Below, piece by piece: positions 19,805 to 30,355 of a stretch of 64,000 bases of DNA (within the stretch, counting starts at the first letter, position 1; every line of letters starts with the position of its first letter). The DNA comes from Pseudochelatococcus contaminans. GTDB taxonomy: Bacteria; Pseudomonadota; Alphaproteobacteria; Rhizobiales; Beijerinckiaceae. The notes beneath the pieces are model-generated. The model ran no database searches. It saw nothing but the letters and a program-made list of their open reading frames with translations, and was not told the DNA's origin. Position numbers and translations under genes: made by a program. The stretch is taken from NCBI RefSeq assembly GCF_014195635.1, contig NZ_JACICC010000001.1, positions 558,001 through 622,000 on the forward strand, written 5' to 3'.

Positions 19805-20671
19805 GTGGAGATAGCCGTTCCGCGCCCTGACGATGACGATTTTGAAACCGCGCTGCGGGACGGCGCCGGTTTTCAGGGCGACCGACATTCTCGGGATGAC
19901 AGAGATTCCGATCCCGCGTTGATTGTCGATGTCAACGGCTTCGAGGGGCCGCTCGATCTTTTGCTGGAGCTGGCGCGCCGGCAGAAAGTCGATTTGGCGC
20001 AGATTTCCATTCTGGCGCTTGTCGAGCAATATCTGACCTTCATCGAAGAAGCGCGCAAACTGCGGCTTGAGCTGGCTGCCGATTATCTGGTGATGGCCGC
20101 ATGGCTGGCCTATCTCAAGTCACGCCTGCTGTTACCCACGCCGCCAACCTCTTCCGAGCCTGATGTCGGTGACCTTGCCACGGTGCTGACACTTCGCCTG
20201 CAACGGCTTGAAGCCATTCGCCGCGCCGCCGCTAGGCTCGCGGAGCGGCCCCGCCTCGGGCGCGATGTAATGGCACGCGGCGCGCCGGAAGAAATGGCCG
20301 TGATTCGCCGCCCCAAATGGGACGCCACACTCTACGAATTGCTGTCGGCCTATTCGGATAATCGCCAGCGCATGGCGAATGCCCGCGTCACGTTGGCGCA
20401 ACGCGCCGTGTGGTCGCTCGCCGAGGCGCGCGAGGCGCTTCATCGGCTCATCGGCGACGCGGCAGACTGGTGCCCGCTGGATGCCTATCTCGCGGCCTAC
20501 ATGGCGACCCCGGAGATGGTTGCGACGGTGCGCGCCTCGGCGCTTTCGGCCATGCTGGAAATGGTGCGCGAGGGGCGCATCGATATCCGTCAGGAAGCAC
20601 CCTTTGCGCCCTTGATGTTGCGTCGCCGGGTGGAGCGGGATGATGCGCGCGATGTCCCCGAGGTTGCCTGA
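19805..20671 (+). CDS. scpA: segregation and condensation protein A
   Basis: Kleisin subunit that bridges the heads of the SMC dimer in chromosome condensation. The 288-residue protein contains the ScpA core beginning VDVNGFEGPLDLLLELARRQKVDL, the mid-region helices and a C-terminal winged-helix part rich in acidic and Arg residues. It starts at a GTG behind GAGGAAGAG. The N-terminal 40 residues, which are Asp/Arg-rich, precede the conserved core. It is followed by scpB with a 16-base gap. smc is not in the window. Confidence 0.94.
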   Translation: MEIAVPRPDDDDFETALRDGAGFQGDRHSRDDRDSDPALIVDVNGFEGPLDLLLELARRQKVDLAQISILALVEQYLTFIEEARKLRLELAADYLVMAAWLAYLKSRLLLPTPPTSSEPDVGDLATVLTLRLQRLEAIRRAAARLAERPRLGRDVMARGAPEEMAVIRRPKWDATLYELLSAYSDNRQRMANARVTLAQRAVWSLAEAREALHRLIGDAADWCPLDAYLAAYMATPEMVATVRASALSAMLEMVREGRIDIRQEAPFAPLMLRRRVERDDARDVPEVA

Positions 20672-20687
20672 TGGAAAGGGCGATCTG

Positions 20688-21305
20688 ATGGAAGGCGATG
20701 TCCATGCGCGCGCGGCCCGTGTCGTCGAGGCCATTCTGTTCGCATCGCGTGAGCCGGTGGCGGAGGCCGATCTGGCCGCACGTGTGCCTTCCGGCGCTGA
20801 CCTGCCGGTGATACTGGCCGGTTTGAAGGCGCATTATGCCTTGCGCGGCGTGGTGTTGGTGCAGGTTGCGGGTGGCTGGGCGTTTCGCACTGCGCCGGAC
20901 TTGGCCCCAACGCTGGTGCGCGAGCGGGAAGAGCAGCGCAAGCTCTCGCGCGCCGCGATGGAGGTGCTGGCCATCGTCGCCTATCATCAGCCGGTTACGC
21001 GGTCGGAAATCGAGGAGGTGCGCGGCGTCGCCACCTCGCGCGGCACGCTCGACACGCTGCTGGAGGCGGGCTGGATTCGCCTGCGCGGCCGCCGCCGTGC
21101 CCCCGGCCGGCCCGTGACCTACGGCACGACGCCGGGCTTTTTGTCGCATTTCGGCCTTGAATCTATTGAGGATCTGCCGGGTCTTGACGATCTGAAGGGC
21201 GCAGGCTTTCTGGATGGCCGCCTGCCTCGCGGCTTTGCTATTCCCGCGCCCCGCGACGATGACGCGTTGGACGCCGACGAGGACGCTCTTGACGAAAGCG
21301 CGTGA
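20688..21305 (+). CDS. scpB: segregation and condensation protein B
   Basis: Winged-helix partner of ScpA in the SMC complex. The 205-residue reading shows the two tandem winged helices (RVVEAILFASREPV and RAAMEVLAIVAYHQPVTRSEIEEVRGV) and the family motif TYGTTPGFLSHFGLESIEDLP, with an acidic C-terminal tail. The ATG giving MEGDVHARAA starts at the conserved region; an ATG at 20640 would overlap scpA by 32 bases and adds unconserved residues. In many Rhizobiales scpB is followed by tatA-tatB-tatC; here a thiamine riboswitch follows instead. Confidence 0.93.
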   Translation: MEGDVHARAARVVEAILFASREPVAEADLAARVPSGADLPVILAGLKAHYALRGVVLVQVAGGWAFRTAPDLAPTLVREREEQRKLSRAAMEVLAIVAYHQPVTRSEIEEVRGVATSRGTLDTLLEAGWIRLRGRRRAPGRPVTYGTTPGFLSHFGLESIEDLPGLDDLKGAGFLDGRLPRGFAIPAPRDDDALDADEDALDESA

Positions 21306-21371
21306 TGAACTGTGCGCAAGGCTGATCTGTTCGGCGGTGCTTGCGTAAGCCGGCGAAAAAGACGATGTTGC

Positions 21372-21456
21372 AGCCGTAGGCACTGGGGTGCCGCGCAACC
21401 GCGCGGCTGAGACCATACCCATCGAACCTGTCTGGATCATGCCAGCGTAGGGAGGA
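21372..21456 (+). promoter_or_regulatory. TPP (thi-box) riboswitch
   Basis: The conserved thi-box elements appear in order: GGGGTGCC (21385-21392), GGCTGAGA (21405-21412), ACCC (21417-21420), GAACCTG (21424-21430) and CTGGATCATGCCAGCGTAGGGA. The 3' end runs into the GGAGGA ribosome binding site (21451-21456) of thiO, so TPP binding probably blocks translation initiation. It governs thiO and likely the whole thiOSGE operon. Confidence 0.95.
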
Positions 21457-21460
21457 GCCG

Positions 21461-22585
21461 TTGAACACGCGCGTATCTGAATCCGTTATCATCGTGGGTG
21501 CCGGCGTTATCGGCCTGTCGCTGGCGTGGCTATTGGCGCGGGCCGGCCGGCCTGTTGTGGTATTCGACAAAGCCGAGGCCGGGCAGGGGGCCAGCCATGC
21601 CGCTGCCGGTATGCTCGCCGCCTGCACGGAGCTGGAGCCGGGCGAGGAGTGGCTTTTGTCGCTCAATCGCCGCAGCCAGCAGTTGTGGCCAACTTTCGCC
21701 GCTGAACTTGAAAGTGCCTCCGGTATCGCCGTGGATCTGCGCGAGGAGGGCACGCTCCACGTTGCGCTCAACGCCGACGAGCAGGGCAAGTTGCGCCATC
21801 ATCTGGCGTTGCAGGAAAAGGCCGATCTGCCGGTGGAGTGGCTGTCGCCTGCCGAGGTGCGCGCACGCGAGCCTTTTCTCGCCAACGCCACCGGCGCCAT
21901 CTGGAGCCCGCAGGATCATCAGGTAGACAATCGAAAACTCGCGGCTGCTCTGCGCGTCGCCGCGCCGCGTGCCGGGGCGGTCGTTCACGAGCATACGCCT
22001 GTCGATAAAATTGTGGTCGCTGATGGCCGCATCACCGGCATCGAGGCTGGGGGCGCGTTTCATCCTGCGTCCGTCGTTGTGCTGGCGGCGGGTGCATGGT
22101 CGCGCAGCATCGGCGGGCTGACGCAGGAAACCCGGCCGCCGGTGCGTCCCGTCAAGGGGCAGATGCTGGCGCTTAGTATGCCGGCGGACGCGCCGCTGCT
22201 GCGACATGTGGTCTGGGCGGCTGGCATCTATCTGGTGCCGCGGGTTGATGGGCGGCTCATCGTCGGCGCGACTGCCGAGGAGCGTGGCTTCGACGGTAGT
22301 ATCACGGCAGGCGGCGTGTTGTCGCTGCTGCAGAACGCGTGGCGCGCGCTGCCGGGCATCGAAGAACTGCCGCTCATCGAAACCTGGACCGGCTTCCGCC
22401 CGGGCAGCCGTGACGACGCGCCCATTCTGGGCGAGGGGCCTGTCGAGGGACTGGTGTATGCCACGGGACACCACCGCAACGGCATCCTGCAAACGCCGGT
22501 GACGGCGGACATCGTATCGCGCCTCATTCTGGAAGGTGCCCGTGATCCGCTAGCGGAACCATATGCATTCGGCCGGTTTAAATAA
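21461..22585 (+). CDS. thiO: glycine oxidase
   Basis: FAD-dependent oxidase that turns glycine into the imine (dehydroglycine) used for the thiazole ring of thiamine. The 374-residue protein has the Rossmann motif GAGVIG (13-18), a DAO-type fold and the C-terminal ATGHHRNGILQTPVTADIV segment typical of ThiO. It starts at a TTG directly after the riboswitch and a GGAGGA site, with 4 bases between. It is the first gene of a thiazole operon; use of ThiO rather than ThiH fits an aerobic organism. Confidence 0.94.
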   Translation: MNTRVSESVIIVGAGVIGLSLAWLLARAGRPVVVFDKAEAGQGASHAAAGMLAACTELEPGEEWLLSLNRRSQQLWPTFAAELESASGIAVDLREEGTLHVALNADEQGKLRHHLALQEKADLPVEWLSPAEVRAREPFLANATGAIWSPQDHQVDNRKLAAALRVAAPRAGAVVHEHTPVDKIVVADGRITGIEAGGAFHPASVVVLAAGAWSRSIGGLTQETRPPVRPVKGQMLALSMPADAPLLRHVVWAAGIYLVPRVDGRLIVGATAEERGFDGSITAGGVLSLLQNAWRALPGIEELPLIETWTGFRPGSRDDAPILGEGPVEGLVYATGHHRNGILQTPVTADIVSRLILEGARDPLAEPYAFGRFK

Positions 22586-22606
22586 TCATTAGGGGAGAGA
22601 GATAAA

Positions 22607-22819
22607 GTGACCCAGGTTGAAGTGCGGGTGAATGGCCAGCCTGAACTGTTGTCCGACAAGACAGTCGCCGCATTGCTGGCGCGCCATGATATCGACGTTG
22701 ATACCAAAGGCGTCGCCGTGGCGCTGAACGGCGTGGTGTTGCCCCGGGCGCGCTGGACGGAGACACCCCTCGACGCGGATGACCGCATCGAAATCGTGCA
22801 TGCAAGGCAAGGCGGTTGA
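22607..22819 (+). CDS. thiS: sulfur carrier protein ThiS
   Basis: Ubiquitin-like sulfur carrier whose C-terminal thiocarboxylate donates sulfur to the thiazole. The 70-residue product ends in the required Gly-Gly (RQGG) and contains the MTQVEVRVNGQ strand and the VALNGVVLPRARW core. It starts at a GTG behind GGGGAGAG. It is 21 bases after thiO and only 3 bases before thiG, its enzyme partner. The adenylating enzyme (ThiF type) is not in the window. Confidence 0.95.
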   Translation: MTQVEVRVNGQPELLSDKTVAALLARHDIDVDTKGVAVALNGVVLPRARWTETPLDADDRIEIVHARQGG

Positions 22820-24252
<1,433 letters not shown>

Positions 24253-24256
24253 TGCG

Positions 24257-25930
24257 TTACACCGTCCGCAACTTCCCGACGAAGTCGTTGACGTGTCGGC
24301 GCAGGGAGTCTGACTGCGCAGCCAAATTCTCTGCTGCTTCGAGGATGTCCCCGGACGCAGACTTGGTTTGCGACACTGTTTCGCGCGTTGAAACGATGTT
24401 GTGCGAAACCTCGCTGGTGCCTGCCGCTGCCTGAGAGACGTTGCGGGCGATTTCAGCCGTCGCCGCTCCCTGTTCCTCCACCGCGGAGGCGATGGACGTA
24501 GAAATGCTGTTCAACTGATCGATAACCGCCGAAATGGCGCCGATGGCGCTGACGACATCGTCCGTCGCGGTCTGGATGTCGCCGATCTGGGTCGAAATTT
24601 CGGTCGTGGCCTTGCCTGTCTGCTCCGCGAGGCTTTTGACCTCGCTGGCGACGACCGCAAATCCGCGCCCTGCCTCGCCGGCGCGGGCCGCTTCAATGGT
24701 GGCGTTCAGGGCCAGCAGGTTCGTCTGGGCGGCGATGTCGCTGATGAGGCTGACGGCCTCGCCGATCCGCTGCGCGCGTGTTGCCAGCCCGCTGACGGTT
24801 GATGTCGTCGCGTGGGCCTGCTCTAGCGCCTCGCCGGCCACGTCGGCTGCTCTGGTCACCTGCGAGCCGATCTCGCGGATCGACCCGGACAGTTCCTCTG
24901 CCGCTGCGGCCACGGTCTGGACATTTGTCGTCGTCTGTTCGGACGCTGCGGCGATGCCACCGGCTTGCTGGTCAGATCGTTCGGACAGCTTTTCAAGCCG
25001 CACGGCGCTTTGCTCAAGCGTGTGCGCCGCGCCGGACAGCGCATCCACAACACCCATGACACTGTTTTCAAAAGAAGTCGCCAGCTCGGCCCGCATGGCG
25101 CGTCGTTCTGCGGAGGCCTGCTTTTCCGTTTCCGCCTGTGCCTGCTTGATGCCCTCGTTCTCCTGCAAGGATTGCACGACGAGCTTCAACGTCCGCCAGA
25201 TATCGCCGATTTCATCACGACCGGGCTTTGCGGGGAAGGCAATTGCGTAATCTCCCCTGCCGACACGGTCCAGCTGCACCGAGAGGTTTTTCAGCGGGCG
25301 GCTGATCTGCACAAGGCTCAAAATCCAGGCAATGAGGAAGCTGATGACGACACTGATAAGGGCCGTCAGAATGAGCGTGTTGAAAGCCCATGCGGACAAA
25401 TCATTCAGCTCTGCCGATAGTCTCGCCTCCTCGGCAGCGCTTTCCTTGATGATCGCGTCCACCTGATTTTGGAAATTCGCCCGGTTTTCACGTGTCGCAG
25501 CGTTATTGCCGAGTCTGTCGGCCTCGGCGGGGCCTAAGGTGAGGCCGGCTTCGACAAGCTCCAGACGGAATTTCTTGAACTCGCCAAATTGCTGGAGCAG
25601 TCGATCGAACTCTTCAGGATCCTGATCGGGTATTGTTTCTTTCCACTGAACCAGTAATGCATCCATGTCGTCCAGCGAACTCTTGATGGCATTCGCATAG
25701 GGACGGCCAATATCGATTGTCGGGGACCGATAAAGCCCCCGTGATTCCATCACGTTTGTTGCAATCAGGCGGTTGAGGCGTTCGACGTAGCTGACGCGGC
25801 GCAGAATATTGGTCGCCGCGTCAGCTTTTATGTTTTGTTCAGTCGCAATATAGACGGATATTGAAGATGCCATCAGCATAAAGATAAGAGGTATCGCTAT
25901 GAAGGATAATATCTTTAGCCTGATAGACAT
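24257..25930 (-). CDS. methyl-accepting chemotaxis protein
   Basis: Transmembrane chemoreceptor. The 557-residue chain has a first membrane helix (about 7-28), a periplasmic sensor helical region of about 150 residues, a second helix (about 186-207), a HAMP domain ([19 protein letters not shown] region) and a cytoplasmic signalling coiled coil with the hairpin tip [20 protein letters not shown] and [17 protein letters not shown]. There is no C-terminal CheR/CheB tethering pentapeptide. The ligand is unknown. The 5' end of the gene and its upstream region are AT-rich, unlike neighbouring genes. Its stop lies 4 bases from the thiE stop on the opposite strand. Confidence 0.93.
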   Translation of the reverse strand: MSIRLKILSFIAIPLIFMLMASSISVYIATEQNIKADAATNILRRVSYVERLNRLIATNVMESRGLYRSPTIDIGRPYANAIKSSLDDMDALLVQWKETIPDQDPEEFDRLLQQFGEFKKFRLELVEAGLTLGPAEADRLGNNAATRENRANFQNQVDAIIKESAAEEARLSAELNDLSAWAFNTLILTALISVVISFLIAWILSLVQISRPLKNLSVQLDRVGRGDYAIAFPAKPGRDEIGDIWRTLKLVVQSLQENEGIKQAQAETEKQASAERRAMRAELATSFENSVMGVVDALSGAAHTLEQSAVRLEKLSERSDQQAGGIAAASEQTTTNVQTVAAAAEELSGSIREIGSQVTRAADVAGEALEQAHATTSTVSGLATRAQRIGEAVSLISDIAAQTNLLALNATIEAARAGEAGRGFAVVASEVKSLAEQTGKATTEISTQIGDIQTATDDVVSAIGAISAVIDQLNSISTSIASAVEEQGAATAEIARNVSQAAAGTSEVSHNIVSTRETVSQTKSASGDILEAAENLAAQSDSLRRHVNDFVGKLRTV

Positions 25931-26167
25931 ATTCGTAATCCGGTTAATTATTAGTCATTATTCACTTGAATATACGCTTGTATACCAAAATAATAAGACA
26001 AAAAAATAAACATAAATATCTTATGTCTGTACATGTTATTGCAATTTTATTATAAATATTGCTTTATACGCAAATATAATTATATATATTATTGAAATAT
26101 ATAATTATAAACAGCCGGAAACTTGGTTGTGTTTCATCTATATATTTTTTAAATTATTTGTATTAAA
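25931..26167. other. extreme AT-rich island upstream of the chemoreceptor
   Basis: By direct count 33 of 180 bases (18%) are G or C at 25981-26160, in a window that is otherwise strongly GC-rich. No gene is visible. It must hold the chemoreceptor promoter. Its distal end encodes the last nine residues (FNTNNLKNI) and stop of the P1-family peptidase. Such tracts are typical targets of xenogeneic silencers (MucR/Ros- or H-NS-like proteins) or marks of acquired DNA; both readings are inference. Confidence 0.8.
26075..26109. repeat. 13-bp all-A/T inverted repeat
   Basis: TATAATTATATAT at 26075-26087 is perfectly complementary to 26097-26109, with a 9-base spacer. It could be a cruciform or protein-binding site, or a weak terminator for the peptidase gene. 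In DNA this AT-rich, chance is a real alternative. Confidence 0.6.
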
Positions 26168-27175
26168 AATCGCCTGCCATCCAGGCAGTGATCCCGCATA
26201 TGGAAGGGCAGTTGCTGTATGGATGCCGCGGGCAATCGCCCTTGCGAGGACATCTGCCGCCGCCAGCCCCAGCGTGGACAGTTCATAAGGCGAGGGGCCG
26301 AGCGGCCGACGTCCGGTGGATGCGGCGAATATCAGGTCTCCATCCAGCAGGGCATGGGCGGGGCGCAGCGCGCGGGCCATGCCGTCATGCGCCGCCAGCG
26401 CCAGCCTCTTGGCCTGGGCTTTTGTCAGCGCCGCATCCGTTGCGACGATGGCGATGGTGGTGTTCTCGTTCGGGCCGCCTTTAAAACGCGGAATCAGCGC
26501 TTTTGCAGGAATCGACGCAGGCAAGCCAAGGCCGCCGAACTCGCCATCCCTTTCATAGGGTGCAGCCCAGAAATGCGGTCCGTCGCCGATAACCGCCGAT
26601 CCCACGGCATTGACCGCGACGAGAGCACCGACCCAGTGCCCCTCCGGCGTGCGGGCGCTGGCTGAACCTAATCCACCTTTGAGGTTGACGGTTGTGGCGC
26701 CGAAGCCTGCGCCGTGGGTGCCGAGGGGGAAAGCCCCTTGTGCGGCGAGGGCGTTCTCCACCGCCGCTTCCGCCAGCGCGCGATAGGGCGGAATGCCATC
26801 GCCCGCCGCCCAGGGTTTGCTGCCGCCGTTGATAAGATCGAACAGCACGGCCTGCGGCACGATCGGCACGCGCGCCGACCCAACCTCGAAGCCGCGTCCG
26901 TGCCGGGCGAGCGCGCTCATCGCGCCGCCAGCCGCGTCGAGTCCGAAAGCGGAACCGCCGGACAGCACGATGGCATCCACCGTCTGCACGGTCATCTCGG
27001 GCTCCAGCAGGGCGGTGTCGCGCACACCCGGCCCGCCGCCCATGATGGCGAGCGATGCGACAGCCGGTTCGTCGAATACCACGACGGTAACGCCTGTTGC
27101 GGCGGACGCGTCATCGGCATTGCCAACGCGCAACCCCGGAACGTCGATGATGAGATTGTGTCCGGTATCGGCCAT
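26138..27175 (-). CDS. P1 family peptidase (DmpA/NylC-like, S58)
   Basis: Self-processing N-terminal-nucleophile hydrolase of the DmpA/BapA/NylC superfamily; members cleave beta-peptides, D-peptides or nylon oligomers. The 345-residue protein has the glycine-rich MGGGPGVRDT and LSGGSAFGLDAAGG motifs and GAGFGATTVNLKGG. The probable autocleavage point is Asn238-Thr239 in NENTTIAIVATDA, which makes Thr239 the likely nucleophile, as in NylC. The last nine residues come from AT-rich DNA, suggesting that the original 3' end was altered. It is divergent from ccdA across 106 bases. The natural substrate is unknown. Confidence 0.88.
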   Translation of the reverse strand: MADTGHNLIIDVPGLRVGNADDASAATGVTVVVFDEPAVASLAIMGGGPGVRDTALLEPEMTVQTVDAIVLSGGSAFGLDAAGGAMSALARHGRGFEVGSARVPIVPQAVLFDLINGGSKPWAAGDGIPPYRALAEAAVENALAAQGAFPLGTHGAGFGATTVNLKGGLGSASARTPEGHWVGALVAVNAVGSAVIGDGPHFWAAPYERDGEFGGLGLPASIPAKALIPRFKGGPNENTTIAIVATDAALTKAQAKRLALAAHDGMARALRPAHALLDGDLIFAASTGRRPLGPSPYELSTLGLAAADVLARAIARGIHTATALPYAGSLPGWQAIFNTNNLKNI

Positions 27176-27281
27176 TTCTTCTCTCCGCCTTCTGTGTCAC
27201 GTTCCTGTGGGGCGACATCTGCCCGCAATAAACCATCGTGGCATATTGCCCCGGAGTGATGCGCAAGGCTACAACGCAGAC

Positions 27282-28010
27282 ATGATCGATGTGACTTATC
27301 CGGCGGCAGCTCTGGCCGGTCTTCTCAGCTTCCTCAGCCCATGCGTGCTGCCGCTGGTGCCGCCCTACGTCACGTTTCTGACAGGCACCACGCTGGACAA
27401 TCTGTCCGCACGCACTGACGCAGCCGTCACGCGGCGGGCGTTCTTTGCGTCGCTGCTGTTCGTCGCCGGGTTCTCCACGGTTTTCATCGCCCTCGGCGCG
27501 ACGGCGTCGGCGCTCGGGCAGGTCGTTCGCCAGTATCTTGATCTGCTCGGCACGCTGGCCGGCATCGCCATCATCGTGATGGGCCTGCACTTCCTCGGCG
27601 TTTTCCGGCTCGGGTTCCTGTACCGCGAGGCCAGGGTGCAGGTGGACAAGCCGACCGGGTTGTGGGGTGCTTACGTGATGGGGCTCGCCTTCGCCTTTGG
27701 CTGGACGCCCTGCATCGGCCCGATTCTGGCGGCGATTCTCGCTGTGGCCGGATCCGAGGACAGCGTCACGCGCGGCGCGAGCCTGCTGGCCGTCTACTCG
27801 CTCGGGCTTGGTATCCCGTTCGTTATCACCGCGTTTGCGATGAAGCCGCTGGTGGCGCTGATCCGCCGGATGCGCTCGAAATTCTCGCTGGTGGAAAAGG
27901 TGATGGGCGGGCTGCTGGTGCTGACGGGCATTGCCTTCCTCACCGGCAGCATCAACCGCTTCTCGTTCTGGCTGCTGGAGACGTTTCCGGCGTTGGGCCA
28001 GATCGGCTGA
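27282..28010 (+). CDS. ccdA: cytochrome c biogenesis protein CcdA
   Basis: Membrane thiol-disulfide transporter that passes reducing power from cytoplasmic thioredoxin to the periplasm, used for haem attachment to apocytochrome c. The 242-residue protein has six predicted membrane helices and the two redox cysteines: Cys21 in LSPCVLPLVPPY and the one in GWTPCIGP near residue 144. The frame is open far upstream, but the sequence before MIDVTYPAAA is not membrane-like, so the ATG at 27282 is the start. It ends at a strong hairpin shared with livJ. Confidence 0.94.
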   Translation: MIDVTYPAAALAGLLSFLSPCVLPLVPPYVTFLTGTTLDNLSARTDAAVTRRAFFASLLFVAGFSTVFIALGATASALGQVVRQYLDLLGTLAGIAIIVMGLHFLGVFRLGFLYREARVQVDKPTGLWGAYVMGLAFAFGWTPCIGPILAAILAVAGSEDSVTRGASLLAVYSLGLGIPFVITAFAMKPLVALIRRMRSKFSLVEKVMGGLLVLTGIAFLTGSINRFSFWLLETFPALGQIG

Positions 28011-28015
28011 ACCAT

Positions 28016-28046
28016 AAAAAATCCCCGGTATGAGATACCGGGGATT
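28016..28046. terminator. convergent terminator between ccdA and livJ
   Basis: A perfect 12-bp stem (28020-28031 with 28035-28046) encloses a GAG loop. An A-tract before it gives a T-run on the minus strand, so it terminates livJ well. On the plus strand (ccdA) it is followed by only a few Ts. Confidence 0.88.
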
Positions 28047-28069
28047 GTTGATGCCGGGAAACTGCTCCC

Positions 28070-29212
28070 TTACTCGATTTCGTTGCCGGTGTAGCCGACG
28101 GTGCCATCCGGCGCGGCGCGCCATTCATAGACAACGTAATCCGGACGGGTCACGTCACCCTTCTCGTCGAACGACAACTCACCGATGACGGTGTTGAAGG
28201 TTTTGCCGGAGCGGATGGTCTCGGCCACCTTTTCCGGTTCCAGAGACTGGGCCGCTTCAGCCGCCTGTGCCAGCACCTGCACCGCAGCGTAGCTGTAGAG
28301 GGTGTAGGTTTCGGGGTCGTAGTTCTTGGCCTTGAATTTCTCGACCACGTCCTTTGCCGCCGGGTTCTTGCGCGGATCGGGGCTGAAGGTCATCAGCGTG
28401 CCGGCCGCGCCGGGGCCGGCGATGGCGGCATATTCATAGGACGCGATACCGTCGCCGCTCATCAGCGGGGCAGTCAGACCCTGATCGCGTGCCTGCCGGC
28501 TGATCAGGCCAGCTTCAGTGTAGAGGCCGCCGAAATAGATGGCATCGACATTCGCCGCTTTCAGCTTGGACACGAGAGCGGAATAATCCTTCTCGCCGGT
28601 GTTGACGCCTTCGTAGATCACCGGCTTGATGCCGCTGGCTTCAAGGGCCTTTACGGTTTCATCCGCCAGCCCTTTTCCGTAGGGCGTCTTGTCGTGGATG
28701 ACGGCGATGTTCTTGTCCTTGAAGTGCTTCGACAGATACGCCCCCGCGACCGCGCCCTGCTGATCGTCGCGCCCGCAGGTGCGGAAGGTGTTCCACAGTC
28801 CGCGCTCGGTATAGACCGGGTTGGTGGAGCCGGGCGAGATTTGCAGGATGCCGGATTCCTCATAGGTCTCCGAGGCCGGGATCGAGACGCCGGAGTTATA
28901 GTGGCCGATGACGAACGACACGCCTTCGCCGGCGAACTTGTTCGCCACCGATACGCCCTGCTTCGGGTCCGACACGTCATCGCCCAGGCTGATCTCGATT
29001 TTCTCACCCAGAATGCCGCCGGCTTCGTTCAAATCCGCGATGGCCTGCTCCGCGCCGTGCTTGAACTGATCGCCGATGGCCGCATTGGGGCCGGTCAGCG
29101 GCGCGCCTATTCCCACCTTCACCTGCGCGAGGGCGGGGGAGGAGAGGGCAAATCCAAACCCCATTCCAAGCCCTAACCCCAGCGCCAGTGTTCCAACAAT
29201 CGACTTTTTCAT
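28070..29212 (-). CDS. livJ: branched-chain amino acid ABC transporter substrate-binding protein
   Basis: Periplasmic leucine/isoleucine/valine-type binding protein of the ABC system encoded just upstream. The 380-residue precursor has a signal peptide (MKKSIVGTLALGLGLG ... SPALA, cleavage after about residue 29). The Venus-flytrap fold starts with VKVGIGAPLTGPNAAIGDQ and has the YNSGVSIPASETYEESG ligand segment. It is the last gene of the minus-strand operon and ends at the terminator at 28016-28046. The true ligand could be another amino acid. Confidence 0.94.
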   Translation of the reverse strand: MKKSIVGTLALGLGLGMGFGFALSSPALAQVKVGIGAPLTGPNAAIGDQFKHGAEQAIADLNEAGGILGEKIEISLGDDVSDPKQGVSVANKFAGEGVSFVIGHYNSGVSIPASETYEESGILQISPGSTNPVYTERGLWNTFRTCGRDDQQGAVAGAYLSKHFKDKNIAVIHDKTPYGKGLADETVKALEASGIKPVIYEGVNTGEKDYSALVSKLKAANVDAIYFGGLYTEAGLISRQARDQGLTAPLMSGDGIASYEYAAIAGPGAAGTLMTFSPDPRKNPAAKDVVEKFKAKNYDPETYTLYSYAAVQVLAQAAEAAQSLEPEKVAETIRSGKTFNTVIGELSFDEKGDVTRPDYVVYEWRAAPDGTVGYTGNEIE

Positions 29213-29231
29213 TGTGGTTCCCCTTTGTTTT

Positions 29232-29600
29232 TTATGAGGATCGTGGCTTGTCTCGCCAGGTGAACGGCCCTGAGCGGGTGTAAAGCCACGAGTATTGCGT
29301 CGTCATCTGCCGCGCGCGCGTGAAGCGAAACCCCGCCAGCCCGATGACGATCACAAATAGCGCATCGACCAGATAATAATGCAGCGACAGCAGCGAGCCC
29401 TGAAACAGGGCGAAGTGAATGAAACGCACCGCCGCCGCCAGCAGCAGAAAGTAAATGATGCCCTGCCACACGGGCGCCCAGGTGATTGCCAGCGCCCGCC
29501 CGGTCATCCATGCCGCACCGCCGCCCATGACGATGGTGACAAGCAGGAAAAGCCAGATCGATGGCTCTTCATAGAGAACGCCTTGAAGAACGCCCTGCAT
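29232..29600 (-). CDS. DUF6867 family membrane protein of the liv operon
   Basis: A 122-residue protein with three or four hydrophobic helices (about 15-36, 45-65 and 75-97) and a polar C-terminus (TTQYSWLYTRSGPFTWRDKP). It matches the DUF6867 family, which in Rhizobiales sits in branched-chain amino acid transporter operons; its role is unknown. A GGGAGGT site lies just before the ATG, which is why I prefer it to the GTG 2 codons upstream that overlaps the livF stop. Its place between livF and livJ suggests an accessory function in this transporter. Confidence 0.85.
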   Translation of the reverse strand: MQGVLQGVLYEEPSIWLFLLVTIVMGGGAAWMTGRALAITWAPVWQGIIYFLLLAAAVRFIHFALFQGSLLSLHYYLVDALFVIVIGLAGFRFTRARQMTTQYSWLYTRSGPFTWRDKPRSS

Positions 29601-29602
29601 GC

Positions 29603-30351
<749 letters not shown>

Positions 30352-30355
<4 letters not shown>

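Noticed and set aside
26793-27281. Upstream extension of the ccdA frame
   Set aside because: The frame is open, but it is antisense to the P1 peptidase gene and not membrane-like; the conserved CcdA sequence starts at 27282.
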